A stretch of DNA of 64,000 nt from Zanthoxylum bungeanum (GCA_019454045.1 SKCR01035582.1:16469-80468); one strand, 5' to 3'; positions 27,390 to 39,440 are shown, numbered from the stretch's first letter. A program made the numbers and translations. The notes: generated by a model not told the origin, from the sequence alone.

Positions 27390-28567
27390 TAATTAATTAA
27401 TTGTTAATTAATTACTAATAATAATAAAATGTAAGAATATTTTTAGAATATTTTTCCATGTATTTATTTTGTCTTTTTTATTAATTAAAATAAATAAATT
27501 AATTACTTGTTAATTAATTAATTTATTAGATAAAGAATATCTTGAATATTCTTATTATTTTGGCAAATTGTGATTGGCTAAACCATGTGATTTGGACACA
27601 TGGATTTTGATTAACAAAAATCAAAATAATTACTTTTTGATAAGATCAAAACTTGTGACAAAATTATTGGTCAAATTAAAAGCAAAATTGACCAAATTTG
27701 TTCTCAAAGTTTCGGCCAAGTTTGCATTTAGTATATAAATGAAATTATTTCATTTTGTTAAAGGCTTTATCACTTCTCATGAGTTGCGAAACAAAATAAA
27801 AAAAGGGGTTAGGGTTCTTAAACTTTGATCAACACCAAAGGAAGAAAATTGAAAGAGTTGGAAATTAAAGATTAAGGTAATATGTAATTTCCAATTTCTA
27901 TTTTTTTCTTGTTTTGTTTTTGAAGCATGAAAATATATATTAGATATGTATTTATAAATATTTATTTGATATATATATTTTTGAAATAAAATTTGGTGTT
28001 GGATGTTTATTAACCTTAATAGTTTTTCTTTAAAGCATGTGTAAATTGATTAATTAGTGAATTAATCTCTAAAATTAAAATTGTCATTCTAGAGTGATAT
28101 TACCGCTCTAATATTGCCTAGAATTGTTCTTGAGGCTTTATGTTATGGTGATTTAATTTGGTGTAAATTAATTGGATTAATTCTATGAATAAATTGAACT
28201 TTGGCATGAAAGTTGGAGAAAATAATAAACTGGATCAGATCCAATTTGGTCTCTTAAATCAGAATATTTTTCATGTAAAAATATATTATTTGGATGATTT
28301 TGGATGTGTATTGGGTGGTGGATAAAATTTGATCAGTCGGTTTGACCCTTTGCCAGTTACGCGTAGATTTATCGAAAAATATTTTCGTAACATAGTTCGT
28401 TGTGTAACGAAATATATTATGTTATTAAATGTTAATAAATAATATATTTAAAATTATTTGAGTGAATTAAAAATATTTGAATTTATTAATTCGCTCAAAA
28501 AAATTTTAAAATGTTTAAAAACCATTTTCGCCATCCGTCGCAAGCTTCCGTTGCGCTTACCCCAACA
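26276..28567 (+). mobile_element. Solo LTR, copia family 2-like, plus strand, inside a family 2 LTR
   Basis: This 2292-base LTR lies in plus orientation and is collinear with the LTR at 51850-53440: the same blocks occur in the same order near 26500, 26640, 26800 and 27200. It begins TATTGGAGTTGGTG (the usual TG start has become TA) and ends CCCCAACA. It is flanked by attaa on both sides, with no primer site or polypurine tract, as expected of a solo LTR formed by LTR-LTR recombination. A (TTA)n run lies at 27357-27387. Confidence 0.87.
27357..27387. repeat. (TTA)n microsatellite
   Basis: About ten TTA units lie inside the solo LTR, followed by an AATT-rich run. This is a simple repeat and a likely length polymorphism. 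Confidence 0.9.
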
Positions 28568-28572
28568 ATTAA
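28568..28572. repeat. Target-site duplication attaa (right)
   Basis: Exact repeat of 26271-26275, directly after the LTR end at 28567. Confidence 0.85.
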
Positions 28573-30549
28573 TACTAACACCAACCAAAACCACCACCTA
28601 TGAAGAACTCAAGAACAATTCTAGGAGTTACAAGAGTAGTCATAACACTCTAGAATGACAACAAGTCATCAAATGATAAAATCGAATCAATATTACACTA
28701 ATATCATCCAATCAAACTTCACACATGCATCTAGCCTCCAAATCCATCCTCCAAATCAAAAAGTCCCAAAATCTAAGAAAGGAAGAAACCCTAGAACTAT
28801 TCTAGATATTCAAGAACAAGAAACAAGCTTTCTAAGTTTAAGATTATTGAAGATTACCTCTAAATCTTGTAATTTCCTTAAATTTTTTCTTGAATTTCTT
28901 TACTTTCTTTTTTGAATATTCAAGAAAATTTTGGGAGTTTTCTTTTATGGAGGTGTTCGACCATGGAGTCTTATGGAAGGAGAAAAAAAAAATTTCAACT
29001 TAAAAAATCAAGCCGAAACCGACTTAGCGGTAAAAGAGTGGTATTTTGGTTATTTGGTCAATTAATCTAATTAAATAATGAAAATAAGCTTTAAATTAAC
29101 AAATCTAATTTGTAAAATTTAAGCTTAATAAAATTCATGCCACATGAAACCAATAATAATCAAACATATTGCATAACAATTATGTAATATTGATATAATT
29201 TAATTATCTAGATATTTAACATTTAAATACCTAAATAATTAATTAATGCAATTATTATTATATATGTATTTTTATTTACATTAAATAACAAATACATATA
29301 TTAATGACATGTGTCAAAGTCTCATTTGACAATTAATTAATATGTATCAAATCAAATTTTGTATCAAATACAAATACACATTAATTAGTAATTGACCGAA
29401 ATGCCCATAATGCATATATTTTCATTTAACCGTTTAAACGACTCGAATTAACTCATTTAATTCGGTGAAGTATTATGAATAATCTATATTATTCATAATG
29501 CGTTGCCCAAGTGCTCAACGAGTACACTTCATATTGTGAGACTCTCTAAGTTTAGGTTTATCTGTCACAAAATCCAATTTCATGTCCATAATCCACCCAC
29601 TAATGAATTATGACGACCACAGATAATCTCGCTAAACTATGCAAGTCGAGGTCATTGGATACGTATAATCCCTCTGTCACAGGCTATCCATATTATACCT
29701 GGGATATAGATAAAAATGTCAAATCTTTATGGTATAATATAGCCGACTTTCAAATTTACGATATTTAAATAACACTCGGAACTCGCTTTCGAAGTTATAC
29801 CACGTCCATGGTTTTACTAGATCACAAACATGTGTAGGATACCTATGCCCTGTAAGCAGGACTGACAGATTCTATCTTGATATGCACTAGATATCATGAT
29901 CATCAGTCCACACCCAACGAACATGCAGATGTATGATCTAAATAGATCGGTGACGTGACTGCCATCAATGTGTGGAGGATAACTCATATATCCACTGTGG
30001 TATCTCAAGTCGAATGACCACTATGCTCGCTCAACTCGAGAAGATTCCTATTGACGTTGGTGTACCATCTATTAGGAAATCTTCAATGAGTCATTCAGTG
30101 TTTATCAAATAAACACCTACATGTTTATACGAGTCTCTCGAGACTCATGGTTCATTGGGATAAACCATCAGACCAAGTCACGATATACGACATGTACTAG
30201 TCTCAGCGGATTCTGCTAACCGACCCATGTTAGCAAATCTTGACCAGGAACTTTATTTAAGGATATACAACTTATAGTGATGCTTCCCAATGTCAATTAC
30301 AAACTACGTTGTAACTGCACACTGCATTGTAAATCATAGGGCCTTTATCTAATATACACGTATCACTAAATCAGATTAGTTTCAATCTAATCATAACTAG
30401 ATATCTAATTGTAATTAGATCGAATATGTATATAAAAGATAAAATGTGCTACCATTAAATAAGTGATATTATGGAAAAAGAAATTATTCGTATTCATGAA
30501 TCGGACATAAATACGATCCTGATTGGCACTCCGAGCACCAATCTTAACA
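28573..30549 (-). mobile_element. 5' LTR of family 2 element, 5' portion
   Basis: Read on minus it starts TGTTAAGATTGGTGC at 30549 and aligns with 9593-11516 from 28617 onward. Joined with 25709-26275 it makes a 5' LTR of about 2.5 kb. The frames at 28458-28915 and 29817-30008 recur in the sister LTRs or cross the LTR joint, and are not genes. The flank after 30549 (tatac) cannot be checked against a left duplication because the 3' LTR end is deleted. Confidence 0.85.
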
Positions 30550-30902
30550 TATACAACTTAGCAATCACGCTTTACAACATTTGATATCTACATCGATTTT
30601 CAAATCATTCATTCATTTCAAATAAGCATAGACTATCCATACATATTACGAGTTTTGTCATACATATACAATCACACATATATACATACAGTCATCGTAC
30701 AATTGATAACGAAACATATATAACAATCAGTACATCACAGAACACATCGTCAAACAATACAAACACATGGTTGGCTTAAACATACAATGCTCGTATGAGA
30801 CTCATTACCTATTTTAGAATAGGTATGAGATAACTTCTATTCGAATGGATTCCTAACCAACTCGACTTCTATATCACAAGAACATCAACCAATCAAACAA
30901 AC

Positions 30903-30924
30903 ATATATATATATATATATATAT
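30903..30924. repeat. (AT)n microsatellite
   Basis: About eleven AT units inside the gypsy LTR. Confidence 0.9.
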
Positions 30925-31605
30925 CACGTGACACAAACTCATCACATGATCACATATACATAAATACATACATGTCAAACATTTTTTTACGTATATACAT
31001 CAAACATATGAATATACCCATTATTTCAGATTTCCGATACAATATCATTTTAATGTCCTCATATCCTTTACCTATTGATCATACATTATTTTCAAAACTC
31101 TTTCTGAAATATTGATATGACGTGTTATCCATTATACATCTTCATTCATATCAGTCACATACTTTTATCAATCAGGAAAGATTTAGCTTATTCCAACTCA
31201 ACCTTTATACAATTAAATCGCATGCATTAGTCATTAACTAACTTATTCCAATAACACATATCTACATGTGGAAATACAAATTTAGAAATCATAACTTACT
31301 TCATTTACTGATCTTACATACCCAATTTATCCATAGCTCATCATCATATACAAATACAAAAATGTGTACCAATACTTATATATATACTTGTTCATTTACA
31401 TATACATATACGTACCATTACACATTCATACACTTACATACCTAAACACATGTATATAGACATTGAGCTCGACGATCACTTCACTTATAGCATATCAATA
31501 ACCAAAAATCCATACCTGTGGTGGTCGATTACTTAGCTATACATAGTTACGAACTTCTTTCTCAATACCACATCTAATCTATTCCAGTCTTAACCTAAAC
31601 ATTCA

Positions 31606-31608
<3 letters not shown>

Positions 31609-31650
<42 letters not shown>
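31609..31650. repeat. (AT)n microsatellite
   Basis: A run of about 42 bases of pure AT dinucleotides, the longest simple repeat in the window. Confidence 0.93.
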
Positions 31651-31653
<3 letters not shown>

Positions 31654-32210
31654 AACATAAATCAAAATTCAAGTACTCATCGCATGAGTTAATTATCTGG
31701 CTTCGTAAGCACTTAAGGTTCTAGTCACATCAAGATTTCGAGGGCATAAACGAACTCCAAACGATCCCACGAACGCGCTAGAATCGAATAAATTCCGATT
31801 GAAGCTACTATGCACCATGGGTCATTATTCATCTAAATCTTTCTCCTTCGTTATACGTGTAACCGAGCATGGATCGGAAAAATCATCATCGCCATCTTGT
31901 AGTACTCTCCGAGAACTTCAATTTGGCAGGTGGCTCAGGCCGTGAAATGAAACGACGAGCCAGGATCAGGATACCCATTCGAGCGCACCTTTCTCTCCCT
32001 TTCACTCCGTCGTTGGCGTCCCGGGGGCTGCCGTCGGCCACCACAAGGAGGGGGTGTCCGGCGCACCTCTCTGGCCGGTCGTGCCGGCTGACGGTGGCCA
32101 ACTGGCCGCCTGCTTGAACCGTTGAAGCCGAAACGTGAAATTAGGGCTGGGGGGTCGAGTTTGGGATTTAGGGAAATTACATGATTTTCACAATTTCTAG
32201 AAACTTCTAG

Positions 32211-32220
32211 ATTTATATAG
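32211..32220 (-). promoter_or_regulatory. TATA box of the gypsy LTR
   Basis: Minus-strand CTATATAAAT lies about 420 bases inside the LTR start at 32639. It is a plausible core promoter for minus transcription. No start site can be placed from sequence alone. Confidence 0.6.
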
Positions 32221-32639
32221 AAAAATTTCAAAAATTACCATTAGCCTCCCACAAATTTGTACTTTGGTTATTCTTTATGGATAATTTCTGTAATTCCCAA
32301 AATTGAAGCTCTTCATGTGAGAATTTTGAAAAGTGTTTAACACTGAAGTTGTTCGTCTCGGAAAAACGAGTCTGATGATTCAAGAATCAACTCAATCGAA
32401 GTTTGTTTGCTATCTTTATAGCCGGATCATCAAACTTTTACGCGTATAACCATATAAACATGAATCGCATAACTGGTTCTCGAAACCACACGTTTTCCAA
32501 TACGACAAAGTTTCATTTTAGAACGCTATGATCTATTTTTCAACAAATAAACACTTATTTTTGAATAGCATCCCGTCCAAATCTAAACTTCAATTCGAGA
32601 ATCTTCGAGAACCGTTCCGAAAATATTTGGGATATTACA

Positions 32640-33162
32640 CGACTGTAAACTATTTTTCTCTTTTATCACTTCGTCTTCTCCAAAGAACATAAGCAAGCTT
32701 TTATGTCTTCTCCGCCCTCTACGATCTTCCCAGCCGTCAATCTTTTTTAAAAAATCTTCGGCACTCTCTCCAATCTCCCAAAGTAATTTCATCTCCAATT
32801 ACTTCCCTTTTGATACAAGTTTCTAATTTCGATAATGTTGGATGTTGAATGCTTGCATTTGTGTTATGAATTTTTGGGATTTTCAATGATAATGGGAATT
32901 TGAGGGATGAGTTTACTCATAAAGATACATATAATTTGTGCATATGTACTTTTTTGGGTTTTTTGGGAACAAAAGGTTTATGTTTGTGGGTTCTGTATGT
33001 GTTAGGTTTTGGTTTTATTTTGGAAGACTTACTGTTTTGCCATCGATAAGACGTTTATAGTCTTATAGGGTTGGCCACTTCGGTAGGGACAGAGAATAAC
33101 TATAGATTTAATGTGTTCTACTAACCAAAATAATGAACTGACATTAAGCCTCAGGCCATGTC
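32640..33162. other. No gene recognised; edge of the next element
   Basis: This 520-base stretch lies between the gypsy LTR and the ORF at 33163. The minus frame at 32583-32798 crosses the LTR boundary and has no recognised motif. TC-rich sequence at 32650-32800 and T-rich sequence at 32930-33030 resemble untranslated or LTR sequence. I see nothing firmer. Confidence 0.5.
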
Positions 33163-33918
33163 TTGATAGGAATATCCAAGTCCGAATCTGAGTCTCTGTT
33201 CCTCACTCCCCACGTGGTCCTGCCTATAGCCCCGCCTTCATACACAACCATACACAGCTCGGGATCAGAGACTCCCAACGACTATGACACCACTTTGACT
33301 ATTTCAGAGGAAGATGACCAATACTACCGTATACAGATACCCCGTCCAGAAACAATTCGCACCAGGCCTGACTTTGCGAACCTCGACATGGACCGGACTT
33401 CAACAATTATCGAAATCAAAATGGAGTAACTAAGGGAAAGGTTTAGGTTTGATATTATGGAGGATATCAGCCTAGCTGTCTCAAGGGAATGTGACCAAAC
33501 AAGCCGACCTGGGAGCGATGTCGTGGCGCTGTGCTTAACTTTCTTTGATATGGGTCTTCGGTTGCCCATCCAAGGCTACTTCACATAGATGCTATCCTTC
33601 ATGCACATTGTTCCATGCCAACTGAATTGGAATAGCTGGAGGATTTTGGCCGGCTTGTACGTCATTTGGAGCCAAGCCGGAATGAGAGAGCCGACCTTTT
33701 CTGAAATAAAGAGGTTATACCATATGAATGTCAATCCCAAGGAATATAAGGGTTGGTGCTACCTCTCGACTCATGCCGGGGTTCCCCACCTTATTACTAA
33801 TCTCTCAACAACCAACAAGAACTTCAAAGACAAAGGGTTCTTCGCCGTGGGCCCTTGGGGGCAACAACAGCTAGTCGACGGGGAACTGCTTACAATCCCC
33901 AATATCTTTTCTGACTGA
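33163..33918 (+). pseudogene. 'Putative gypsy type transposon' (PF04195-like) protein, first part, broken
   Basis: One frame runs from 33163 to 33918 with two internal stops, TAA at 33427 and TAG at 33586. The second half has the features I associate with plant PF04195 proteins: GLRLPIQGYF, then a CQLNWNSWRILAGLYVIW core, a short variable loop, and GWCYLSTHAG. Such ORFs are extra genes of some Ty3/gypsy retrotransposons and their function is unknown. A donor-like gag|gtaatg near 33918 and an acceptor-like ctttttag near 33990 suggest an intron. The protein continues in 34250-34619 and, after the solo LTR, at 36782. Confidence 0.65.
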
Positions 33919-34249
33919 GGTAATGACCAGACCTCTGATCTCCCCTCTCTATTTACTTAACTGATTTCTAACCCTTGAATCCTTTTTAGTTTGCTAGGGG
34001 GATCTCCCCAAAGTCCATCATGAGACCCGGGCCAGGGTGAAAGGGCAACCGAATTTGTAGGTCACTACAGGGACCTCATTAGTTCTTCCACCCTGGCCGA
34101 CTCCGGCCTAATCCCAAACATTCCACCACTCTAGCCGAGGCAGGTTGGTAGGTTTTGACTGACTTATTGACTTTATGCCTTTTACCTTAATTTATTTATC
34201 TCATTGCTTTTCCCCTTTTTTTTTATGTTCTAAATGTTTTTTCTTCTCA

Positions 34250-34619
34250 TTTGCAGGAATGCCTGGCTCCCGAACTCCCTTTCAGCATGCCCAAGAGATG
34301 TTGTGGGCGTTCGGGGGTGGATCCAACATCTCCCGACCTTGAATGACTATGCCCTCCCGCCAGCAGCTAGGTAGAGATCTTCCCATGTCGCTGCCGCATT
34401 GTCATCATGGATCTCAAGTGCCCCAACATCTGCCATAGTCCCGACCCTCTCAGCCCAAACATAATTTCCCCTCCTCGATCATGCAAGAGGCGTCACCATT
34501 AGATTGGGGAGGACGAGACCGAAGAACCGGTGGAGAGGGCTCAAAGAAGGAAAATAGCTGCCCAGAAGGGCAAGGCCCCAGTAGTTCATTCCCAAGGGAC
34601 CCCGATGTTAGGCATTGAT
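34250..34619 (+). pseudogene. Middle exon-like remnant of the PF04195-like gene
   Basis: A polypyrimidine run ending in gcag near 34255 precedes coding-like sequence. Short frames give a Lys/Glu-rich string ending KGKAPVV near 34580, like the linker between the globular part and coiled coil of these proteins. Stops and frame changes are frequent. It is cut at 34619 by the solo LTR and appears to continue at 36782. Confidence 0.5.
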
Positions 34620-36781
34620 TGTTGGATAATATGACCCATAGCGTCACTATTTGTACAGATCACGGTGTTGTTGTACAAATTAACTATGTGACAAGGAAAT
34701 TGCACTCTCATCATTTGTGATTAGATCACCATATATGTATAAATGAAGAGAGGTCCATATGATTAGTTCCTGGATTGAGATGATATGAGACAGTATCAGT
34801 CCACGAAGGATTAATCATTAAATATCCCTAGCCGGAGTATTATCGAGACAGGACATCGATAATGCGGAATAGGCTAGTATTGCACTTGTGCGCGTTGTGA
34901 GGGCACACCGGCATAGTTCTCATATATTTAAGTATTGGATACTTATGCAAGTGCGATAGGAGGTCGTGTTTCACCGATGGAGAATCGGGAAACAGCTTCG
35001 CTCTGGATAGACCCCTCAGAATCCCATTGGTATTATGACTATGTGTCTATGGGAGGCCGAAATCAAGGTAGGTGTGTATAGTCTTAACCTGAGACTTGCA
35101 TCGCTAATACTTGCGATTATCGGTAGACTTTGGTCTTGGTGGTACAGGGCTTTAACCGTCTCTGCGTACACCGCTTCTAGGTTATCAGAGAGTCGTAGTG
35201 TATTGGGTGTGATGTCGAGACGGAAGTATCACTTCAGTTATAGTGGAGATGATGTCACGCAGGATACGGTATTAGTGCTCTTAAGTGCTGGCCAGCCATC
35301 GAGATATTATGACAATGTCATGTATATCCGATTATAGAGACTAGTTACCAGACATCCGACATGTGCTTCGGATGGGGCAGACACTTATCCAGCCCCAGCC
35401 CTGGCACGTGACTATCCGATACTGGGCTGATATACACAATACTACGGTATACTACGCTTGATACAGATCTATATATTCCTGTAAGAATATTTCTGGAGAA
35501 TTGGGTAGGCATGGCGCTTTGCTAGAAGCCAACCTTGTCTTGTAAATCGGTATAAACGTAGTACGAGGTACTTACGTGTTCGGATACTCCGACGACCGTA
35601 TTTACTGCCAACATATCCGGAGATCTCATGGGTCGCTTCCTGAAGATTCACCGATGATGTATAACTCGCACTTTGATTAATCTGAGATTAATTAGTAAAG
35701 AGAGAAGATTAATTTCTAGAGAGAGAAAATTAATCTGGGATTAATTACGGAGATATTTTATCTCGGATAAAATATCGTTTAAAGAGAGAGAACGATTAAT
35801 TTGGAATTAATCGATAAAATAATATATTTGATATATTATTAGAAATTGGATTTCGACGCGGAATTAAAATTAGATTTTAATTCGGGCGAACGAATTAATT
35901 TAGATTAATTCGTTAGCGACGTGAATAGTGATTTCGCTAGGCGTAATCATTTAATTACGACGCGACGGAAAATTCGTTAATTTGGAATTAGCGAACCCGA
36001 GCCCGAGAGTGATTGCGAGCGCATTCGCATTTCGAATTCGAGTGCGGCACGCAAGTCACATCAAGCGTCAAATCGCTAGTCGCATCAATTGTCAAATCAC
36101 TTGTCACTTTGAGTGATGTGACATGACATGTTGTCACTTTAATAAAGTGACTTGATGTGATAGGTAAAAGTGATGGGTAAAAGAGAAAACATTGATTGAT
36201 GTTTTACTTTTTGACTTTTGCTTTTTGAAAAGTAAAAGGAATTGTTTTAATAGAAATAAAAAGTGGTAAAAGGTATTATTATTATTAATTTTGGAAATTA
36301 AAATATAAAAACCTAATTACACTTTTTCTTTCTCTCTCTCTCCTTTTACGTTTTTTCTCTCCATCTCTTTTCCCTCTCTTTCTCTTCTTCCTCTCCTTCA
36401 CGGTTTGGAACCGTTTCATCTTCTCAAACTTTCTGGTTTGCTGAATTTAAAGGGAAGCAATGAAGATGAAGAGTGCTAGCACACACCTTGGGTTATACTA
36501 TGGTGATAGGGAAACGAATTTGTGAGCTTGGAAAGCTTGAAGCTTGGAGCTTCAATGGAGTCTTGCATGGCCGATTCTTGGAGACACAAAGAGGACCAAA
36601 ACTGAGCAGCCCCTGCTGTTTTTGGAGGCCAAACCGAGCACCAACAAGAACAGAAAACGCATCTTCTTCGTTGCATCTCAAACCCTTCAATGTGAGTATG
36701 AATTCCGCACCTCCTATGTTGTGTATTCATGCGTTTTCTTGCTTGATTTGTTGATCTTGGGACATATATTAGAACTCAACA
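34620..36781 (+). mobile_element. Solo LTR, copia family 1, plus strand
   Basis: The 2162-base LTR starts TGTTGGATAATATGACC and ends ACTCAACA, collinear with the family-1 LTRs at 6040-8041 and 21015-23132 (reverse). No primer site follows and no polypurine tract precedes it. The flanks are ttgat (34615-34619) and ttggt (36782-36786), a TSD with one mismatch. Its TATA-like block is near 36296-36306, followed by a CT-rich run. Frames inside (35035-35337, 36473-36754) are LTR sequence. Confidence 0.9.
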
Positions 36782-37817
36782 TTGGTAATTTCACCAAGGG
36801 TGTGATGGATAAAGTTGCTCACCCCATCCCATCCTTTAATCATATGGCCGATTCTATTACTCTGGAAAAAGCTACGGAGTATGAAAGCCACTCGTTCGAG
36901 GAACTTATCACCAAATCGAGTTGGGCTCTCTCAAGGGTAATCAAACTCTTCTTTCAAAAGTATTTCTCACTCTTTTTTATCGTATTGACCCTACTCTATG
37001 TGTTGCAGATGGCTTACATCTTGGCCACCAACAAATATTTATTAACGAGCACTATCTCAAAGGGGGTCAGACCCAAATACTGTAGAATCACATGATCAAG
37101 AAAAAGCAGAAATTGTCGAGGAAGCTGATGCGAGGAATCAAGTTCTCGAACAATCCGACCAAGACAACAAAGGCGAGATCACCTCCCTCCGCCGAGCCTC
37201 CGAAATCATAAAAAAGAAGAGGGATGATGTCAGAGCTGAGTTGACCCAGAGGCTGACGAAGTTGAATCCTTGTTATGGTGGGTTGTCTCGTCCGAGACCA
37301 AACTTGGGGAAAAATCAGCACAACTTGAGAAGACTCTCGAATGCACGAGGAGAATGGAGGCAAGACAACTTAGTCATCTAGAGGGTGCCAAAGCGGAAGC
37401 CAAAGTCGAAGGCTTGAAGAATGCGTGCAGATATTCGAGATGCTTCAGCCCGACCTGAATCTGGACACAATACATCGGCTCTTAAGGTGGTGTAAATGGG
37501 AGATAACCGAAAAAGTGGCTGGGCCAAACTCTAGGAGACCCAGAGGCCATTCATGATCCTAAGTCGGTGTCCATCGTGCCTCTAGCCATAGAATATCTCT
37601 GCCATTCTTCGCCTGCTGCTCATTTAGCTAAGGAAGCTCTTGGCCCCTCCGCATCTACTGCCCTTATTGAAGAGGTCACAGACCCATCATCACCCATTAT
37701 TGCTGCCGAAGACTGCCGATGCCCCTGCTCCTGCTAACTCTACCCTTGATGAGCCCGCCCATACTCTTACTACTGACGTTGCTCCTGATGAGCCTGCCTC
37801 TGCTCCCACTGCTTAAC
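36782..37817 (+). pseudogene. PF04195-like gene, C-terminal coiled coil and acidic/proline-rich tail, broken
   Basis: The segment picks up at the solo-LTR joint with HPIPSFNHMADS-type sequence. An acceptor-like ttgcag|atg near 37010 follows. From 37085 to about 37267 an open frame without ATG reads as a Glu/Lys-rich coiled coil (EKAEIVEEADARN... RRASEIIKKKRDD). The tail near 37722-37817 is rich in DEPA/APA units and ends at a TAA after a frame shift. A homologous tail is on minus at 51517-51780, followed in both by a conserved stretch (37850-37880 and 51445-51480). Confidence 0.6.
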
Positions 37818-38194
37818 AATCCACTTCTTTTTGGGTTTTCTTTATATTTTGTTTGGGTAACCCCGAGGGGGCCCTGTGTAATAAATATTAATAAACCCGT
37901 GAATGAATCTCACTTGGATGCTTCCCTTTTCCATTTACATAGTACATGTATGAAGAAACCCGATGCTTGACCTATTTTCTTCAAAACTTGACCATTTTCA
38001 CCAAAGTTAACACAATAATTCCCCTAAGGAATTACTCAGCTTAACAAACTCTAAGACCCGAACCCACGCGAGTTCCTTCATGGAACACTTAGAAAATTCA
38101 GCATTTTCCAAAGATTGGTGACCTCTGCCTAACCTTCTTCCTCACTTTAGAGAATACATCCGTACTCGATCTAGTTTGTAACCCCGGCCATAAG
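37818..38194. other. Non-coding stretch between ORF tail and repeats
   Basis: The first 60 bases after the ORF stop are conserved with the second copy (51440-51490, reverse), including the block near GAGGGGGCCC. The rest holds no frame or repeat that I recognise. It is probably the 3' flank of the antisense ORF within the element. Confidence 0.5.
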
Positions 38195-38935
38195 AAGAAT
38201 GCCCCCATTCATGCCTCATAGTACTTGGCCGTGGAGGAGAAACTCTTATGCCATATCAACCGAACCCCGAGCCGATCAAGCAAACTGGCCACAAAGGAAT
38301 GTATCCTCCTTGTACCATCAACACTTGGCCATGGGGGAAAAATCCAACCTCATGACAACAAACATAACAAGGCCTCAGTGGGATGTAACCGGATCCCGAG
38401 CCGATCAAACAAACTGGCCACAAGGGAATATATCCTTCTTGTGCCATCAATACTTGGCTATAGGGGAAAAAAATCCAACCCCATGCCAATAAACATAATA
38501 AGGCCTCGGTGGGATGTAACCTGACTCCGAGCTGATCAAGGAAACTGTCCATAAGGGAATGTATCATCCTTGTGCCATCAACACTTAGCCATAGGAAAAA
38601 ATCTAACCCCATGCCAACAAACATAATAAGGCCTCAATGAGGCATAACCCAACCCCGATCAATGATAAATACTTGGCCATAAGGGAATATTCCCTCCTCG
38701 TGCCATTAATATGGCCTCGGCAGAACGAATACAGCCCCGAGCCATCAAAGTAACTTGGCCACAAGGGAATTTTCCCTCATTGTGCCATCAATATGGCCGC
38801 TGCGGAACGAATGCAGCCCCGAGCCACATCTTCTTTCCAAGACTTAACCGCAAAGGAAGATTTTCAACCTCTGGAAATCAATATAGAGATTGGAAATGGC
38901 ACATAAAAAAGTCAAATACCACGGGGGTGACATAG
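38195..38935. repeat. Imperfect tandem repeat of about 130 bases, then shorter units
   Basis: A unit containing TGGCCACAAGGGAAT, a TCCTxxTTGTGCCATCAA block, CTTGGCCATxGGGGAAAAA, CCAACCCCATGCCAA and CGAGCCGATCAA recurs. The key block starts at 38282, 38411, 38542 and 38671 (steps 129, 131, 129), then again about 82 bases later at 38752. Short frames across the array (38199-38624, both strands) only reflect the repeat. The same unit, reversed, occurs at about 51170-51300 next to the homologous ORF tail, so it belongs to this element family. Confidence 0.85.
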
Positions 38936-39099
38936 GACATACCCCGCACTGACCCAAAAGAAACAACATAGTAGTGTGAGACATCATTCTGCCCTATGCT
39001 ACCCAAAATAATAAATTTGAACCTTACAGTCAATTGTCCCGGCGAACCGAGCTACGGATCGAGGGGGCGGCAACACCATGAGATTTTTCCCATGCCAGG

Positions 39100-39440
39100 C
39101 AGGGCCTGAGTCTGTAAATGCCACGGAGACACTCAGGCCTTCCCCTTGCTATGCTTATATGGATCTGAAATGAGATGGTCAACCCTACGGTGGCATTCTC
39201 CCTCCCTACACACGCCACCGAGGCTCTTTGACCTTCCCCGTGCTATGTACCTCCACTATAGGGCGACAAACGCCATGGAGGCCCGTGGGCCTTCCCCGTT
39301 CTATGCAAACCCAGAGGTACCGAAATATCGAAACCATTATCCATCCATACATGTTATAATTACCTTGAGGCACCAAACGCCATGCCGACTCATTCGACGA
39401 GCGTACTATGGATACCCGAGGTGCCAAACGCCACATAGGT
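39100..39440. repeat. Second tandem repeat block
   Basis: Units built on CGCCAxxGAGGC... CCTTCCCCGTGCTATG recur at about 39119, 39218 and 39268. Related AAACGCCA strings follow near 39366 and 39427. The block differs from the 130-base repeat to its left. Frames here on both strands are repeat shadows. Confidence 0.7.

Larger units (their letters stand above)
30550..32639 (-). mobile_element. Ty3/gypsy-type LTR, minus strand (left end not defined)
   Basis: Read on minus the unit starts TGTAATATCCC at 32639, a start typical of plant gypsy LTRs. It has a TATA box (ctatataaat) at 32211-32220 and then a GC-rich block at about 31870-32130. The left part is AT-rich with two (AT)n runs. The family-2 element abuts it at 30549/30550, presumably having inserted into it. 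Overlapping frames at 31869-32231 on both strands lie in the GC-rich block, carry no motif, and are best explained as LTR composition. Confidence 0.65.

Noticed and set aside
25709..28567. A single 2.86 kb LTR with TG...CA ends and inverted terminal GCTTCCG strings
   Set aside because: The primer site on its left says minus, whereas its body is collinear with plus LTRs. The attaa duplication at 26271 and 28568 resolves it into a host LTR end plus an inserted solo LTR.
26276..28567. Possible primer site just after 28567 (attaatactaacacc)
   Set aside because: It shares only some positions with the tRNA-Met site and overlaps the attaa duplication, and the sequence beyond it is LTR of the host element and not an internal region.
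31869..32231. Three overlapping frames on both strands in a GC-rich block, up to 98 residues
   Set aside because: They overlap each other on opposite strands, have arginine- and proline-rich composition expected from GC-rich DNA, carry no motif, and lie after the TATA box of a gypsy LTR. I treat them as LTR sequence.
36544..37095. A 183-residue plus frame across the end of the family 1 solo LTR
   Set aside because: It runs through the LTR end at 36781 and fuses LTR sequence to the PF04195-like gene and an apparent intron, so it is an accidental join rather than a protein.
38199..38624. Open frames of about 97-122 residues on both strands
   Set aside because: They are produced by the 130-base tandem repeat, appear on both strands at once and merely repeat the unit.
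38195..38935. CRISPR-like array of spaced repeats
   Set aside because: The repeats are long, imperfect, directly adjoining and sit in plant retroelement DNA with no cas-like gene. This is an ordinary tandem repeat.
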